A stretch of 64,000 nt of DNA from Nymphaea colorata. Its lineage: Eukaryota > Streptophyta > Magnoliopsida > Nymphaeales > Nymphaeaceae. This document shows, piece by piece, positions 9,711 through 21,014 of the stretch (the stretch's first letter is position 1; every line of letters starts with the position of its first letter). Under the pieces are notes generated by a model. It searched no databases. It was given only the letters and a program-made list of their open reading frames with translations, and was not told the origin of the DNA. The translations under genes were made by a program, and so were the position numbers. The stretch is from assembly GCF_008831285.2 (NCBI RefSeq), contig NC_045145.1:8928802-8992801 (forward strand), read 5' to 3'.

Positions 9711-11220
9711 CTGCGCCACTCAAATAAGTCAGTTTCAAGCAATGCTTGTTGCCTAGCCTCGAGCGCCTATCCGCTTCAATGTTTAGCTAAACACCTAAAC
9801 AGAAGCAACAAAAGTATCCCAAACGAGGGTGAAAAGGAGACAGATTTTACCTACTAGCAATAATGAAGCATCACAGGTATGTCATGCGATGATTAGCTCA
9901 TGTGTCTAAACTGTCATCACAAAGAAATTGAATAAGGTCACCTGTAGGCAGGCTGACAGAGAGAGAGAGACAACTACATACATGCACACACTCATAAGCT
10001 CTTCACACAGTCGTGAATATTGGACATCAAAGCAAACAAGGGAAAAACCAACGTGTAACTAGACAAAGTTAACTTACATAAAAGAGATGAAGACTATTTT
10101 CAAAGTGCCTATCCAACATTCCAGTCTTCAAGACAAACAGAATAAATAATGACGGTGCCATCAGTCAAATTAACTACATCATTTTTAGGCATAAACATTA
10201 AAGAAGGGAAAAGGTCCATTGTATACACCAGCATCCACACGCAGCATAAGCAGAAGAAAAGTGAAGTTCTTAGCAATACCACCTAAACCTACATGCATCA
10301 TGCATGTGATGATAAACACTTCCCGTGAGCTAATCCACAATGAAAAATTGACAATTTATGGCTTCATGTTAAAAAATATTGTTTAATACAGAAAAAAGTA
10401 TGAACAAAAATAAACCATAAAATCAACATCAACTTCCAAAAAGCATTAAAAGTAATAAGTACCTTTTGATCATCTACACTTTCAACCATGTCAAGATTAG
10501 GGACAGATGCTGCGAAAAATGGATAAATACAGTGAGACAAACTAAAAACTGTCTTCTATTATATACACAAAAAATGTAATACACAAACATGATCCACTTA
10601 GCTTAATTGATATGAGATTAATCAAGTAAGAAGTTGACATAACGAGGAGCCAAAAGCATTTACGTAGTGAAATGCTCAAATTATGAAGAGGTACAAAAGC
10701 CACGTACATAACCATACATGCTTTGACAATGGAATGACCATTTAGGAATACGATATAGTTGTTTTAGTTATCCAGTACAAAGTAACAGATGCAAATGTTT
10801 TTGTCATTAGTCGTTTCCTGATGCAATACCAAGCCTTCAATTTGCAGTGATTAGCACATTTAAACTTGGATTACACAAGTAAATGACATAAGGAACAATC
10901 TCTCTGGACGTTGTAAAGGACTATAACATGTATCAAGTTTTCAAAAGTAGCAGATGAAGCATAAATAGAGATTGCATACAAAGATCCAACAGTGACAGTA
11001 ATTGTGAAAGCACAATAGTAGGAAATTACAGGAGGCTGAATAATGCAAGAAGAATTAAGATTAACGAATCTTAATTCAACTGCACTCACTATTAAACTGA
11101 AACTAACTAAAAGTCAAAAAAACTCAAGCAAAGATCAAACAAACAAGAAGAACAAAAGAAAACTAACAAACAACTGGCATTTCTTTCAACTGATTGATTC
11201 CCCTACAACATGATCCAACG
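9711..11220. other. no gene recognised
   Basis: AT-rich sequence with a short GA run (9959-9969). A minus frame near 10520-10450 (SVPNLDMVESVDDQK, then GT) could be an exon but has no recognisable family. The 3' part (11040-11220) is A/G-rich on this strand, i.e. a pyrimidine-rich leader on the minus strand. Confidence 0.4.
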
Positions 11221-11237
11221 CCCCTTTATATAGAGAA
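11221..11237 (-). promoter_or_regulatory. TATA-box promoter-like site, probably of an LTR remnant
   Basis: The minus strand reads CTCTATATAAAGGGG followed by about 150 nt of T/C-rich leader, the usual look of a retrotransposon LTR promoter. It lies 30-40 bp from the left boundary of the duplicated unit. No TG...CA ends were found. Confidence 0.3.
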
Positions 11238-11659
11238 AGGGATGGACTCAGATCTGGTCCAACAGATCAGGTCCAACAGAAAAAACATCAGCAAGTTTAT
11301 CAAAAAGAACCATACTATTAGATCTGGATGCTAGCAGTCTTCCTATTAGCTTTATCACGTATACCTACACCATCTGTGCATGCCTGAGTCTCCACCAACA
11401 GCAGCACAAAACAAGATCAAGGGCGTCTTCCCTTCATCCACATACTGAAGATCTTGCATGAAGGAAGAAAAGAGAACTAAGACCACATTCTGATCACATC
11501 CACATACAGCTTGCACACAGAAGAAAGTTTATATTTTCTTTACGAAAGTTGTCAAATGCCAAAAAGAGAAAACATTTCAGCTCGCTCTTTGTGACAATCT
11601 GCGTTGATGAGAGAAAGTGACCTGGGCTCGTGAGAAAAGAAGAATGAAGCATGACTAAC

Positions 11660-11914
11660 CAGGAGACATTAGGTTGCAATAGAGCGCTATCTGAACGGCT
11701 GGATTTTGTTTATCACCAGTAAGCATCCAAAAGTAGATTCCAGCCTTCCGAAGCAGATCGATTGTTTCAGGAACACCTTCCTGCAATGGCATCCAAAAAA
11801 CCAGAAGGAAAGCTCTCGCACGAAACAATACCCCCCAGAGAAGGAAAAAGAGAATCACCTGCAGACGGTCTTCTATTGCAGCAACTTCAAGAACCTCAAG
11901 AATGTGTTCCAAAC
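11660..11914 (-). pseudogene. ALA2-like: P4-ATPase (ALA2-like) fragment, copy gamma: exons a and b
   Basis: Two minus-strand exons of an aminophospholipid flippase, a membrane enzyme that moves phospholipids to the cytosolic leaflet. Exon a (11914-11859, after TGATAG, before GTGATT) reads [18 protein letters not shown]. Exon b (11780-11660, after TTGCAG, before GTTAGT) reads [18 protein letters not shown] then [22 protein letters not shown] is the invariant hinge motif of P-type ATPases, and [28 protein letters not shown] is what I know from plant ALA2. Substitutions at conserved positions (IYFW for INFW, LYCN for LSCN) indicate relaxed constraint. Exons c and d, which follow in the other copies, are absent because the unit ends at 11265. 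Confidence 0.82.
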
Positions 11915-12424
11915 CTATCAAGAATATATATAGTTAATATATAATACAGCACAACCGAAACTTAAATGCAACAACACATGTCAACTAGAAAGAATGCATG
12001 CATAATACTCTAGGGAGACCAAAAGCATGGCCAATAGACAAGCCATTGCTAATTAGCCACATGTTGGTCCATTCATTGGAACGTTCAAGCTTGACAAAAA
12101 CCTCATCTATAGAGCTCTAATTTGGCCCCCAGTGCCTACAAAGAGTTGGATGAACTTCACGTACATCCAAAATGCCAATGATTTATGATTAGGTAAAACA
12201 AGACATTTGACAATCATAACCTACAATAAAAACTTGATTTTGAAGTACAATATCAAACTCTCGTGCAACATGGATCGGCTTTTCCAAAACCACTGTACAT
12301 CCACAAGAACTCTGATGAGTTGGGCTTTAAACTTCGACGTCAGCTGCTTGAACCAGAAGACACTGACAATGTAAAAAAAAAAAAAAAAAAAACTAATGAT
12401 AGAAAAGTTAAAAGCTCACGACTC
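11915..12424. other. unit 1 non-coding sequence upstream of exon a
   Basis: Sequence shared with 21015-21526 and, up to the breakpoint, with 44659-44960. It contains a poly-A run (12374-12391). No coding signal was recognised. Confidence 0.5.
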
Positions 12425-13395
12425 TTTCAAACCTATGTCACCAAGGTGCGTGGTGCGGGTGCTGGTGCCGGTGCGGGTGCGGGTGCTGGTACGGCACGTC
12501 TCAAAAAAATTAGGTGCGGCGGTGCGGTAAAAATATTTTATTATTATTATTATTAATTTTTCGTAGAAATTGAATAACACATATCTCTTGTTTGTGCAAA
12601 AGGAATTTGCATCTATCGATCTTAAAATCAAAATAGCGAAAGCTTGCGCTCTTCACTGCCGATAGTCGACACAAATATTGGTCTCTTGAGGTGTTTCATG
12701 GTCTTGAGTTTTGACTATAGAAATAAAATTTTGAAAACAAAACTCTGCCATAAATTGGAATTACAATGAAAATTTTAGTTTTAGTGTCCTTTTGTATTTT
12801 TTGTGTTTAGCAGCCTCAAACTTTGTTTCCAAATTTGAAAATTATGCGTTTAATATAATAAAATTAAAATTTTAGAATTAATGAATTAAAACCATCATAG
12901 CATGTGTTAAAGAGTTATGAAAAAACTTTAACCATTTGAAATCATAATTCCACTCCTTAACATTGAATTACAATTATGAAATTTTAATTCAAGATTTTGA
13001 TGCCCCAATTCTCATTTCATTTTTATCATAATTTTAATTTTAAATTCTGAGTTGGTGGACACCCTTGCCGTCTACATTTATAAAACACGCAACCTTTATA
13101 ATATTAAACTTAAAAAAATAATAATGTGATGACTGATGAGTACGTTTTCATGCCATTAAATGTCAACACACTGCCCAAAAAAATCTGACGCCCTCTCTCC
13201 TCTCTCCTGCACTCTCTCTCCTCTCCCTACCGCCCTCTCCCCTGCACTCTCTCTCTCACCCGCAGTCTGTCTTCTCTTCCACAGGTGCGGTTTTGGTGCG
13301 CACCACAGGTGAATCCGCACCCGAATCCGCACCCGCGTCGCGTCGACGTGGGTGCGGGTCCATTTATACCGCACCCTGGTGACAGAGTTTCAAAC
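12425..13395. mobile_element. hAT-like non-autonomous DNA transposon with 8-bp target duplication
   Basis: The element is 12433-13387 (955 bp). It is flanked by TTTCAAAC at 12425-12432 and 13388-13395. Unit 2 has the uninterrupted site at about 21522-21535 (CTCTTTCAAACCCTTTCC). The left end CTATGTCACCAAGGTGCG and the reverse complement of the right end, CTCTGTCACCAGGGTGCG, are ~18-bp terminal inverted repeats with two mismatches. Subterminal GGTGCGGGTGC motifs (12448-12492) on the left and CCGCACCC motifs on the right are arranged head to head, as expected for transposase-binding sites. There is no transposase frame. An 8-bp duplication fits the hAT superfamily. Confidence 0.85.
12448..12492 (+). 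repeat. GGTGCGGGTGC subterminal repeat cluster of the hAT-like element
   Basis: GGTGCGGGTGCTGGTGCC-type hexamer repeats; inverted counterparts (GCACCC) lie at about 13315-13376. Confidence 0.7.
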
Positions 13396-13439
13396 CCTTT
13401 CCTAAACAAACCTTAAAAGAGAAATCAACAAAAATACTG

Positions 13440-14830
13440 CCTAGCCTTCACAAGAAAACAAATTGTGATGGGAGCATTTCATTACACTAAACATGAGTGG
13501 AATATGTTTGAGGGGTTTCATCTATTCTATGAATGGACTAGCGGTTTGGAAATAAAAAGATCAACATTTTTAAAAAACAGAGAGGGGCTGGGAGTTCATC
13601 ATATGCCCATGAAGTCAGGAAACATTACAAAAGAGATGTCAAGTGTTTACTTTTAAATAGTTTATAAATCATCAATTTAAAACATAAGCAGAAAGTGCTC
13701 GGGTTGTGCAAATGATATGCCTTTCATTTACCCTCAATACCGTACAAGCATCGGGATTCATTTCGCATCAATGTTGTTGAATCTCTAGAAGGGAAGCCTT
13801 TAAATTTAAAAAAAAAAAATGAACATAAAGTAATCATCCTCAACATCTTAGGAAATCAAAAAGAAAGAGCAGATATTGATCCAAGGATCACACGTCTATG
13901 AAAGATTGTCGCATTTCAATTCCTTCGAGTTCAGCCTTCATGCCACTTATCTCTTGACAGGCACCTTTTTTATTTTTCTTGGTTTTGCTTCTTTTTCTTC
14001 CTTCTTTTTCTGCATTTGATTTTTTGCCTCTTCATTTTTTCTTGCTTTTGATTTTCTTTTTCAGGCCGACCTTCACCTTTGAGGGAATACCTCACCACCC
14101 CGAAGGCTACTACGAAGCTCCACCGCTTTGGTGGTCAGGTGTAGTTTTGTCACATATCAACCCGTTTCACCTTGCGGGTTTTCAACATGCCAAAAGTACG
14201 TCAGTCATTATCTTCGCGGCATAGACATAAGTCACCTATATGCCTACCCATACTCTTGATTATTAACCCAGAAGAACAACTACACAAGCCCCGAGCCCAT
14301 CTCTCAACTCTTATTTTGCTACCTGCCAATATTTTCTAAGGCATTATGGCTTCTCTCTTAGGATATTTTCCTACTAAACCCTTACAGACACTTGATCACT
14401 AGAGTCAATAGCGTCTCCTACTCTTGACTTTCTCAGCTTCATAGGATTTTTCCAGATTTCCTCTTTTAATGATTGACAACAAAAAAAACTTGAAAGTTTC
14501 CTTTTGCTTGGGCAGGTAGTAAGAACAAAACGAAGGCACATCATTGCATGACAAGACACTTTTAAAATGTTTTTAGGCACAATAAAAAATTCCCTTTCAA
14601 AAAAGTACTTGACATCAAATGGCACATCCACCAGAAGTAGGAACTCTCTTCTACCAAAAGAGGAGTTTTTATGAAACCAGACTGACTTGTTGGGTAGAAG
14701 AAGAACTCCATATGCTCTCCTATAGAAGTAGGGAAGATCAAACTATCCAATTCAAAAATCAAGCTATCGAATTCAAAAATCAAATACAAATCACCTATTC
14801 TACTCTATTCCCACCTATCTAATCACTCCT
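13440..14830 (-). repeat. inverted copy of dispersed repeat R (unit 1)
   Basis: The reverse complement matches about 50590-51880 and 60120-61420: e.g. CATTTGATGTCAAG, AACATTTTAAAAGTGTCTT, GAGAGATGGGCTCGG, GAGGTATTCCCTCAAAGG, CTTCTAGAGATT. Divergence is clearly higher than between the two right-hand copies. A minus frame at 14631-14374 (VPFDVKYFFEREFFIVPK, CCQSLKEEIWKNPMKL) is open but I do not recognise it. The corresponding frames in the other copies are broken. Confidence 0.7.
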
Positions 14831-15421
14831 TCCTTGCACCTTATGATAAATAAATCAAGAATTCAAGCAAAAAAGATAAAACAGTTTATAAGAACATAAA
14901 CACGTCCTAAAAACGAAGAAGTGAACCTATATTTTCTAAGTTGAACCCTTACCAACTATAAGATATAAAATTTCAACAAAAAAAAAATTAAAACAGCAAA
15001 ACAAACCTTTCCACCAATGTCGTGTGAGTTTAATGACTAAAGATCCAAAATTCTAAAAAAAATGAAGACTACTAAATAATGTTGCAAATCCAAAATAATT
15101 GGTCCAACTGAAAACTGGTGGCCATTTTACATATGCGAAAGAAGTTTTAGATAAAAAAAAAAAAAAAATTGAGGGACGTTTTTATATTTAAAAACGATTT
15201 TTAATTTGGTGAAAATTATACCAGAAACACAGGACAACAGCTACAATTCCTAGTTTACTTCAAAAACGATCCTACAAATAGAAGTTCAATGTTCTCCAGT
15301 AAAAACAAATGATATAGCACGTCAAAAAACAGTAATAAACACTCAATGGAACAATCACACCCATACCGGGTACTCGTATCCATACCAATGTAACATAAGT
15401 ATCAATGCAACATGGTATATA

Positions 15422-15999
15422 CTACTCATTCCATTCATACGAATAACCGTACTTCTGATGAACATAGATGTGCATCTTTTTGAAAGCACTCCTCAAAACC
15501 TGCAGCAAAAGAAATGCAGACATAAAACCGATAGCTTATTTTATGAGGCACAATTGGCTGAGATGGCCTACATTCAGCTGAACTAAAGTTTAAAAAAAGC
15601 TGTGAAATGGATCAATTTTCCTTCCTACATACTTGCAATGGCCTACCAACTTTGATTTTCAAGGAACATGTTTTTTTTTTTTTTAAATAACTGCACAAAT
15701 TGAAAACAACATACTTGCAAAGTGCAACGTCCAGAGAGCAGCTTGTATGTGTGACTTCAAAGGCTTTTATAGCATGGTGGAAAGCATATTCTCCAAATGT
15801 CAGACTAGCTTGTCTGGTAATGATTTTGAGACTGTCAACAACTCCTCTAACAACCTGATTACAGAGGAAAAAACTAACTAAAAAGCTTGAAAAAGAGGGC
15901 AAGAGAAAAACAAGAGATTAGCATTGCTCACTGATGCGCCAGACTCTCCTTCCATGTTCTCATGAATTGCCACATTATCGGGTTTTGTAAGCAGTAAAC
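15422..15999 (-). CDS. unidentified spliced exons in unit 1, apparently C-terminal
   Basis: Three minus-strand exon-like segments. 15999-15932 (after ATTCAG, before GTGAGC) reads LLLTKPDNVAIHENMEGE then SGAS. 15854-15715 (after AATCAG, before GTATGT) reads VVRGVVDSLKIITRQASL then TFGEYAFHHAIKAFEVTH. 15499-15422 (after CTGCAG, ending in TAG) reads VLRSAFKKMHIYVHQKYG then YSYEWNE. The first two join in phase 0. The third needs a different phase, so an exon may be missing between them. The family is not recognised. They lie downstream, in reading direction, of P4-ATPase exon d, yet they do not resemble the ALA2 C-terminus as I know it. Confidence 0.4.
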
Positions 16000-16015
16000 C
16001 TGAATTAGATGGATA

Positions 16016-18907
16016 GCATGTGTCACACCCCGACCTTTGACACTCAAACCTTTTTTTTTCTAACATCCAACATCGAGGTGTGACTACACAATAGTTCAAA
16101 AAGAAATGAGCCAAGCAATTCAAAACGATGGGGCAAGCTTTCCATTATATAGCATTTCAGTTCAACTGTACATTTGACAAAAATGCCCCAAAATCACAAC
16201 ATCGATGCCTAATAAAAAACAAGGCATTAGTAAAACCAAAACCCGACGCGCCGGCACTACAAAAACAAAACCCAAAACCTCCCCAGTAGGACGTGAGTGT
16301 AGCCATCTACTCAGCTTGCTGCCCCGGGTCCGCCAAAACCTGAAAAGAGAAACAACTAAAGGCTTAGCCTTCGCAGTATGGCAACAAGCTAGGAAAAGTC
16401 CAAACCCTCTTCGGTAGGGCTCAAATATACAAGCAAACATCAGAACGATCTATCATTATGTCGTGTCAGGACACGACATGCAGAGGCCACTCCATGGCTA
16501 TAATAACATAATTTCAATCACATGCAAGGCATCCTCAAACATGTCACTTGCATTCATAAGCACAACAGTCACACGCACAACAATCCTGTACATTTCAATC
16601 ACATACATTTCAGTTTCATTACCATCAGTGAATTTATAGTTTCTGTGGGTGCAAACACAGGCACGTGCACACCGCGGGCGGCCCACAGCCGAGAGACAAC
16701 CCCCGTGGTGGCCCAGAACAGTATGGATCCATCTATCCACTGCAGCGGTAGAGCACTCATCCATGGATGTGTGAATTCCAAGGAGAGATATTCAACCTTC
16801 CCTAGGACACCAAGGTTGGGAAGGCGGGAGCCTACGCTCCAAGCACATCACACAACAGAACCCTGGGGCCTTGCACCGCCTGCGCTCCGAACAGGCGAGA
16901 CCAGTGGTGAAAGCGGGACAACTCCCAAACACATAGTCACATCCCACTGGCCTCTCATCTCTTATTCTTTCATTCTTATACTTATACTTGCACAAACACA
17001 ATTAACTTGCTAGCTCATGAGGTTGGTTCACTTCACGAGTGAACCCACACCTCCAATTGCCTCCACACGACGGTTACACATAACCACAACAGTTTTGTCT
17101 AGCCGTCATAACAATATGGGTACAACTACCCTCTGTGCAATCATTTTCATCATTGCCCGCGGCAATGGGTATTCAATAAACATAACATTCACATTCATGC
17201 TCATAACAATCACATCTTTGAAAACTTAGCCAAACCACAGAGAGTAGTCTCAATCTGTGGTGGGCTCGTAGCTGTCCTATGCAGTTATCATTCTAGGATG
17301 CTTTCTAATGCACAATTGGGGGTCGAAGAGACACTCGACTCGATACCCCGCCTCATCTGTCCTAAACAGTTATCAATTCTAGCATGCACATGCAAATGCA
17401 TAACATTTCCAAAACAATTACTATAAGTCTTTCAAAACAATTTATATCATATATCAATTCATGCGCATGCATACACATTCATTCACGGAACAATCAATCA
17501 ATTCACATCACAAATCCTAGGATCCCATGATCCTAGGAACACACATTCACACCCTTGCCCAGGTAGGGATTTGCCTGGAATGTCGCCATACCTGTGGCGC
17601 GCTCACAACACTCTTCAAAATGCCTTGAACTTCAAATCAGGTAGCTCAAGGTCGACGGGACGTGCCCGGTGCACCTGAAAACATAAACAAAACATAAGAT
17701 TTCTACTAGTTATCATCACATTCCAAGCAAGTACAAAACAAAAGCATTGAGGCGCGTGTCATCGCCTCAAGAGGGTGTCGACCTACAAGCTCTCCAATAG
17801 GCCACTTCCCAACCTCTTGCCGTTGCATGCCACCAACATCAAAACACAATGCTTCAATCACTCCATCCTTAACACTTCTTAAATGCTTTCTATAGTTAAA
17901 GCGTCAACCCCAAAGATACATCCAATATACGTATTCCCCCTAAATAACGCCAAAATACATTCATTCACAAAAGCATGCGCCACGTGCTCGCAACAACGGT
18001 TCTAAATCTTCCCCAGAACATCTCAAATTTTACCATGCTTCCCTATTGCTTCAAAAATTAACCCATCATGCGCAAATGATCATCCAATATATGAATCTTC
18101 GCTTTCCAACATAATCGCAAGCTTTCCCCCAAAAACGAAATCACTAACATGTGTTCCAAATAATCAATTCTAAGCTCTAGCATGCCCAAACCATAACTAT
18201 ACATGCTTTTAAAGATAACATTCAATAATTTGAGCTTGATTAAGTCTAGCTCACCCCAAATCAAAAGTCCAAACTATTGCAATGCCTTCGACAGCCACCC
18301 CAAGCGCTCAAACGATCCCCAAACGGCAAAAATCATGCCAAGACTCCACCACCTAGTTGCTGCTATGAGGGGAAGAATACATTTCCCCTAGCTGCAAAAC
18401 AACCAAACCCACAATAAAATCAAAATCAGTGAAAAAGGGGCCTCAAGGGAGGGGTCTGCCATACAAAAAAAAAGGAAAACGAAGGCAGTGAGGGTGAGAG
18501 CGCGTGAGAGGAGAGAGAGACGGTGGAGAGTGAGGAGAGTCGTTCGGTGGAGAGGGGAGACGAGAGACAGTGGGAGAGGGAAGAGTCGTTCGGTGGAGAG
18601 GGGAGACGAGAGACAGTGGGAGAGGGAGGAGGAGAAGAAGGAAGAGTTAGGGAGAGGTTGAGGGCTTACCCAAATGCCGACACCGGCGTCGCTGCCGCCG
18701 TTCCTTCCTCCGTCGGCTCCAGCGTCGCCACTGCTCCCTCGTCCTCCTCCTGGTCTCACACGGGCGAAACGGAAGAAAGAAGGCGACGAGGAAGAAAAGG
18801 GAGACGCGAGGGAGAAGGGCCCTCGCGTCGGGCTCCTCACGAGTTTGGGTTTGGGTCCGGATCTGGACCCGACCCAATTCCCCCCAAACACCGCGCGTTA
18901 CAGCATG
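16016..18907 (-). mobile_element. solo LTR of the Tekay/Del-like gypsy family, with GCATG target duplication
   Basis: 16021-18902 (2,882 bp) is the reverse complement of an LTR like those at 22428 and 37770: it starts TGTCACACCCCGACC and ends GCGCGTTACA. GCATG lies on both sides (16016-16020, 18903-18907). Unit 2 shows the empty site at about 42461-42470, where GGATAGCATG runs straight into AATCAAGG. There is no internal sequence, so it is a solo LTR left by recombination between the two LTRs of a full element. Confidence 0.93.
17515..17538. repeat. LTR hairpin TCCTAGGATC-CCAT-GATCCTAGGA
   Basis: Perfect 10-bp arms with a 4-nt loop. The same arms with loop AAGG occur at 23919-23942, 31725-31748 and 39274-39297. 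Confidence 0.9.
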
Positions 18908-19788
18908 AATCAAGGATTTCAGTTAGGGGATGTTTGACGGCCTAGAAATATGGAATTGGAAATATATTTCTTGGAAAAAAGGAATGGAAAAAATATTTTC
19001 GATTCCCATTTTGAGGTGTGTGTGATGACTCAGAAATATATTTCTAGAAATATATTTCTGTGTTTGATGATAAGCAAATATATTTCCACATTTTGAGAAA
19101 ATTAATACTTAGTTTGATAATAAGGAAACATTTTTCGACATTTTCTAGAAGAGGAAGATTGATATAGCACATAAACAACAATAACAAGGAAAAGCGTAGA
19201 CGCATGTGGTGAAATTCAAACTTAAAATGTGGTAAACTTTTAAAACACAATATGATAAGTTTTACTTGCAGCCACGTTTTCTTAATAAGAGTATACTTTT
19301 CATTATGCCCAAAAGCAATGGAAGAAGTGTCAGTGCCATGCCCTTTCCTAGGCACTGTAAATTTTAGTCACGTGCACCATTCATCCACTACAAATAGTGG
19401 TCTTATATCTAATTCAAGAAAACTTGATTAAATTAAACAAATTATCGCCCAATCAGGAGGTCAAATGATTAGAGGTGATCTTTGGACAACCTCAGAATGT
19501 TGGCTCTCGCAAAGGACTAACCCTTGAGACCAAATTTACAGCTGATAAGCCCCACATTTGAGAAAACAATATAAAACATACATTATTCAACAAAGTAACC
19601 CAACCATAGAAGGCTATGCCCGAAGTTGTAACAAGATATTCAGTAAAATACACCAACAGCAGTCGGTAAAGTATACCAACAATAGGAACAGCAGAAAGAG
19701 AAGAAGGCTGCCTTGTGCAACAGAAGATGCAGAAACAAAGGGAGCACTATGAGAAAGCAGGCAGGCAGGAGGAAGTAAACCAGTTTAC
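18908..19788. other. unit 1 spacer with AAATATATTTC repeats; no gene recognised
   Basis: Matches unit 2 at 42471-43347. A short palindromic motif AAATATATTTC recurs (18955-19072). A 14-bp step of it is doubled at different places in the two units, so it has slipped independently. Confidence 0.5.
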
Positions 19789-21014
19789 CTGAGCTTTTTG
19801 TGATGGAGTAACACGGCAACAAACAACAGTTCTTGATAAAACAACCAATTCAGCAAACGATGCGCGTCTATGCTTGTGTAATCTCCAGAGCCCAACCATC
19901 AATAACAAAAGCAACATCCTGGATGCAGAAAACACCAATGCTAACTCCTTTAGAGAATTCAAAGCATCCACCTTAACTGGACAAAATTCTACCATTTTCT
20001 ACTGTGCGCCTAGTGAGAATACATTAGGAGCAAAAGGATACTTCAAAGTATTCGGATATCTATGAGTTACAAATAAGGTAGTGATACCCTGGGAGGGAGA
20101 AAAAAAAAACTTGGTGAATTTGACAACATGAAAACAGATTTTTTGAAATGGCTCCTCACAATCATAAATTTTGTATTATACAATTTATGCAATTACTTGA
20201 GGTATAAAATGACAAAGTTTGCACCTTAGGCTCCGAGGTGCTTATTCTTATTGTAAGCAACACCCATTTATTAACAAAAGCTGTCCTTTTGGCCCTGCAT
20301 GATCTAACTGACATAAGTTCTACTACCATTTGATAGCTTATGCATGACTAAGTAGTTTGTAATAGAAAACGCAAGAAATAAGCAGGATCAGGTCCAACAG
20401 AAACAACATCAGCAAGTTTATCAAAAGGAACCATACTATTAGATCTGGATGCTAGCAGTCTTCCTATTAGCTTTCTCACGTATGCCTACACCATCTGTGC
20501 ATGCCTGAGTCTCCACCAACAGCAGCACAAAACAAGATCAAGGGCGTCTTCCCTTCATCCACATACTGAAGATCTTGCATGAAGGAAGAAAAGAGAACTA
20601 AGACCACATTCTGATCACATCCACATACAGCTTGCACATAGAAGAAAGTTTATATTTTCTTTACAAAAGTTGTCAAATGCCAAAAAGAGAAAACATTTCA
20701 GCTCACTCTTTGTGACAATCTGCGTTGATGAGAGAAAGTGACCTGGGCTCGTGAGAAAAGAAGAATGAAGCATGACTAACCAGGAGACATTAGGTTGCAA
20801 GAGAGCACTATCTGAACGGCTGGATTTTGTTTATCACCAGTAAGCATTGAAAAGTTGATTCCAGCCTTCCGAAGCAGATCGATTGTTTCAGGAACACCTT
20901 CCTACAATGGCATCCAAAACAAAACCAGAAGGAAAGCTCTCGCACGAAAGAGAATCACCTGCAGACGGTCTTCTATTGCAGCAACTCCAAGAACCTCAAG
21001 AATGTGTTCCAAAC
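19789..21014 (-). pseudogene. ALA2-like: P4-ATPase (ALA2-like) fragment, copy beta: exons a-d across the unit 1/unit 2 junction
   Basis: On the minus strand: exon a 21014-20959 (acceptor AG changed to CG), exon b 20901-20781 ([36 protein letters not shown]), exon c 20294-20225, exon d 19918-19789. Exon c lacks 37 bp present in copy alpha (after CAACACCC on the + strand), so it frameshifts. Exon d starts DVAFVIDGWALEI, then a 2-bp deletion shifts the frame, and HRRASFAELVVLSRTVVC then CRVTPSQKAQ follows in the other frame. It corresponds to the P domain of the flippase just before GDGxND. The lost acceptor, two frame disruptions and missing remaining exons make it a pseudogene. The gene reading crosses the tandem boundary at 20386. 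Confidence 0.83.

Larger units (their letters stand above)
11265..20385. repeat. tandem segmental duplication, unit 1
   Basis: Unit 1 matches unit 2 (20386-43981) along its length and the start of unit 3. All begin at GATCAGGTCCAACAGAAA. After removing the hAT-like element and the solo LTR with their target duplications, unit 1 is about 5.27 kb, against about 5.20 kb for unit 2 without its gypsy block. By eye the sequences differ by a few percent and small indels. Confidence 0.88.

Noticed and set aside
11494-11679. 61-codon frame repeated in all three units (20615-20800, 44211-44396)
   Set aside because: It crosses the end of P4-ATPase exon b into the intron in another frame; its conservation only reflects the recent duplication.
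12440-12495. GGTGCGGGTGC array as a coding Gly-Ala repeat (frame 12263-12556)
   Set aside because: The frame starts in AT-rich unit sequence and crosses the terminal repeat of the hAT-like element; it is absent from the empty-site paralogue.
16162-17013. Open frames in the solo LTR and their counterparts at 24344-25178 and 39861-40650
   Set aside because: Both strands are open in the same interval and the frames are not preserved among LTRs; no domain is recognisable.
18388-18945. Long overlapping open frames on both strands (up to 167 codons)
   Set aside because: They lie in the CT/GA-rich and GC-rich part of the solo LTR, have low-complexity Ser/Pro/Leu or Arg/Glu composition, and recur as frame shadows in every LTR of the family.
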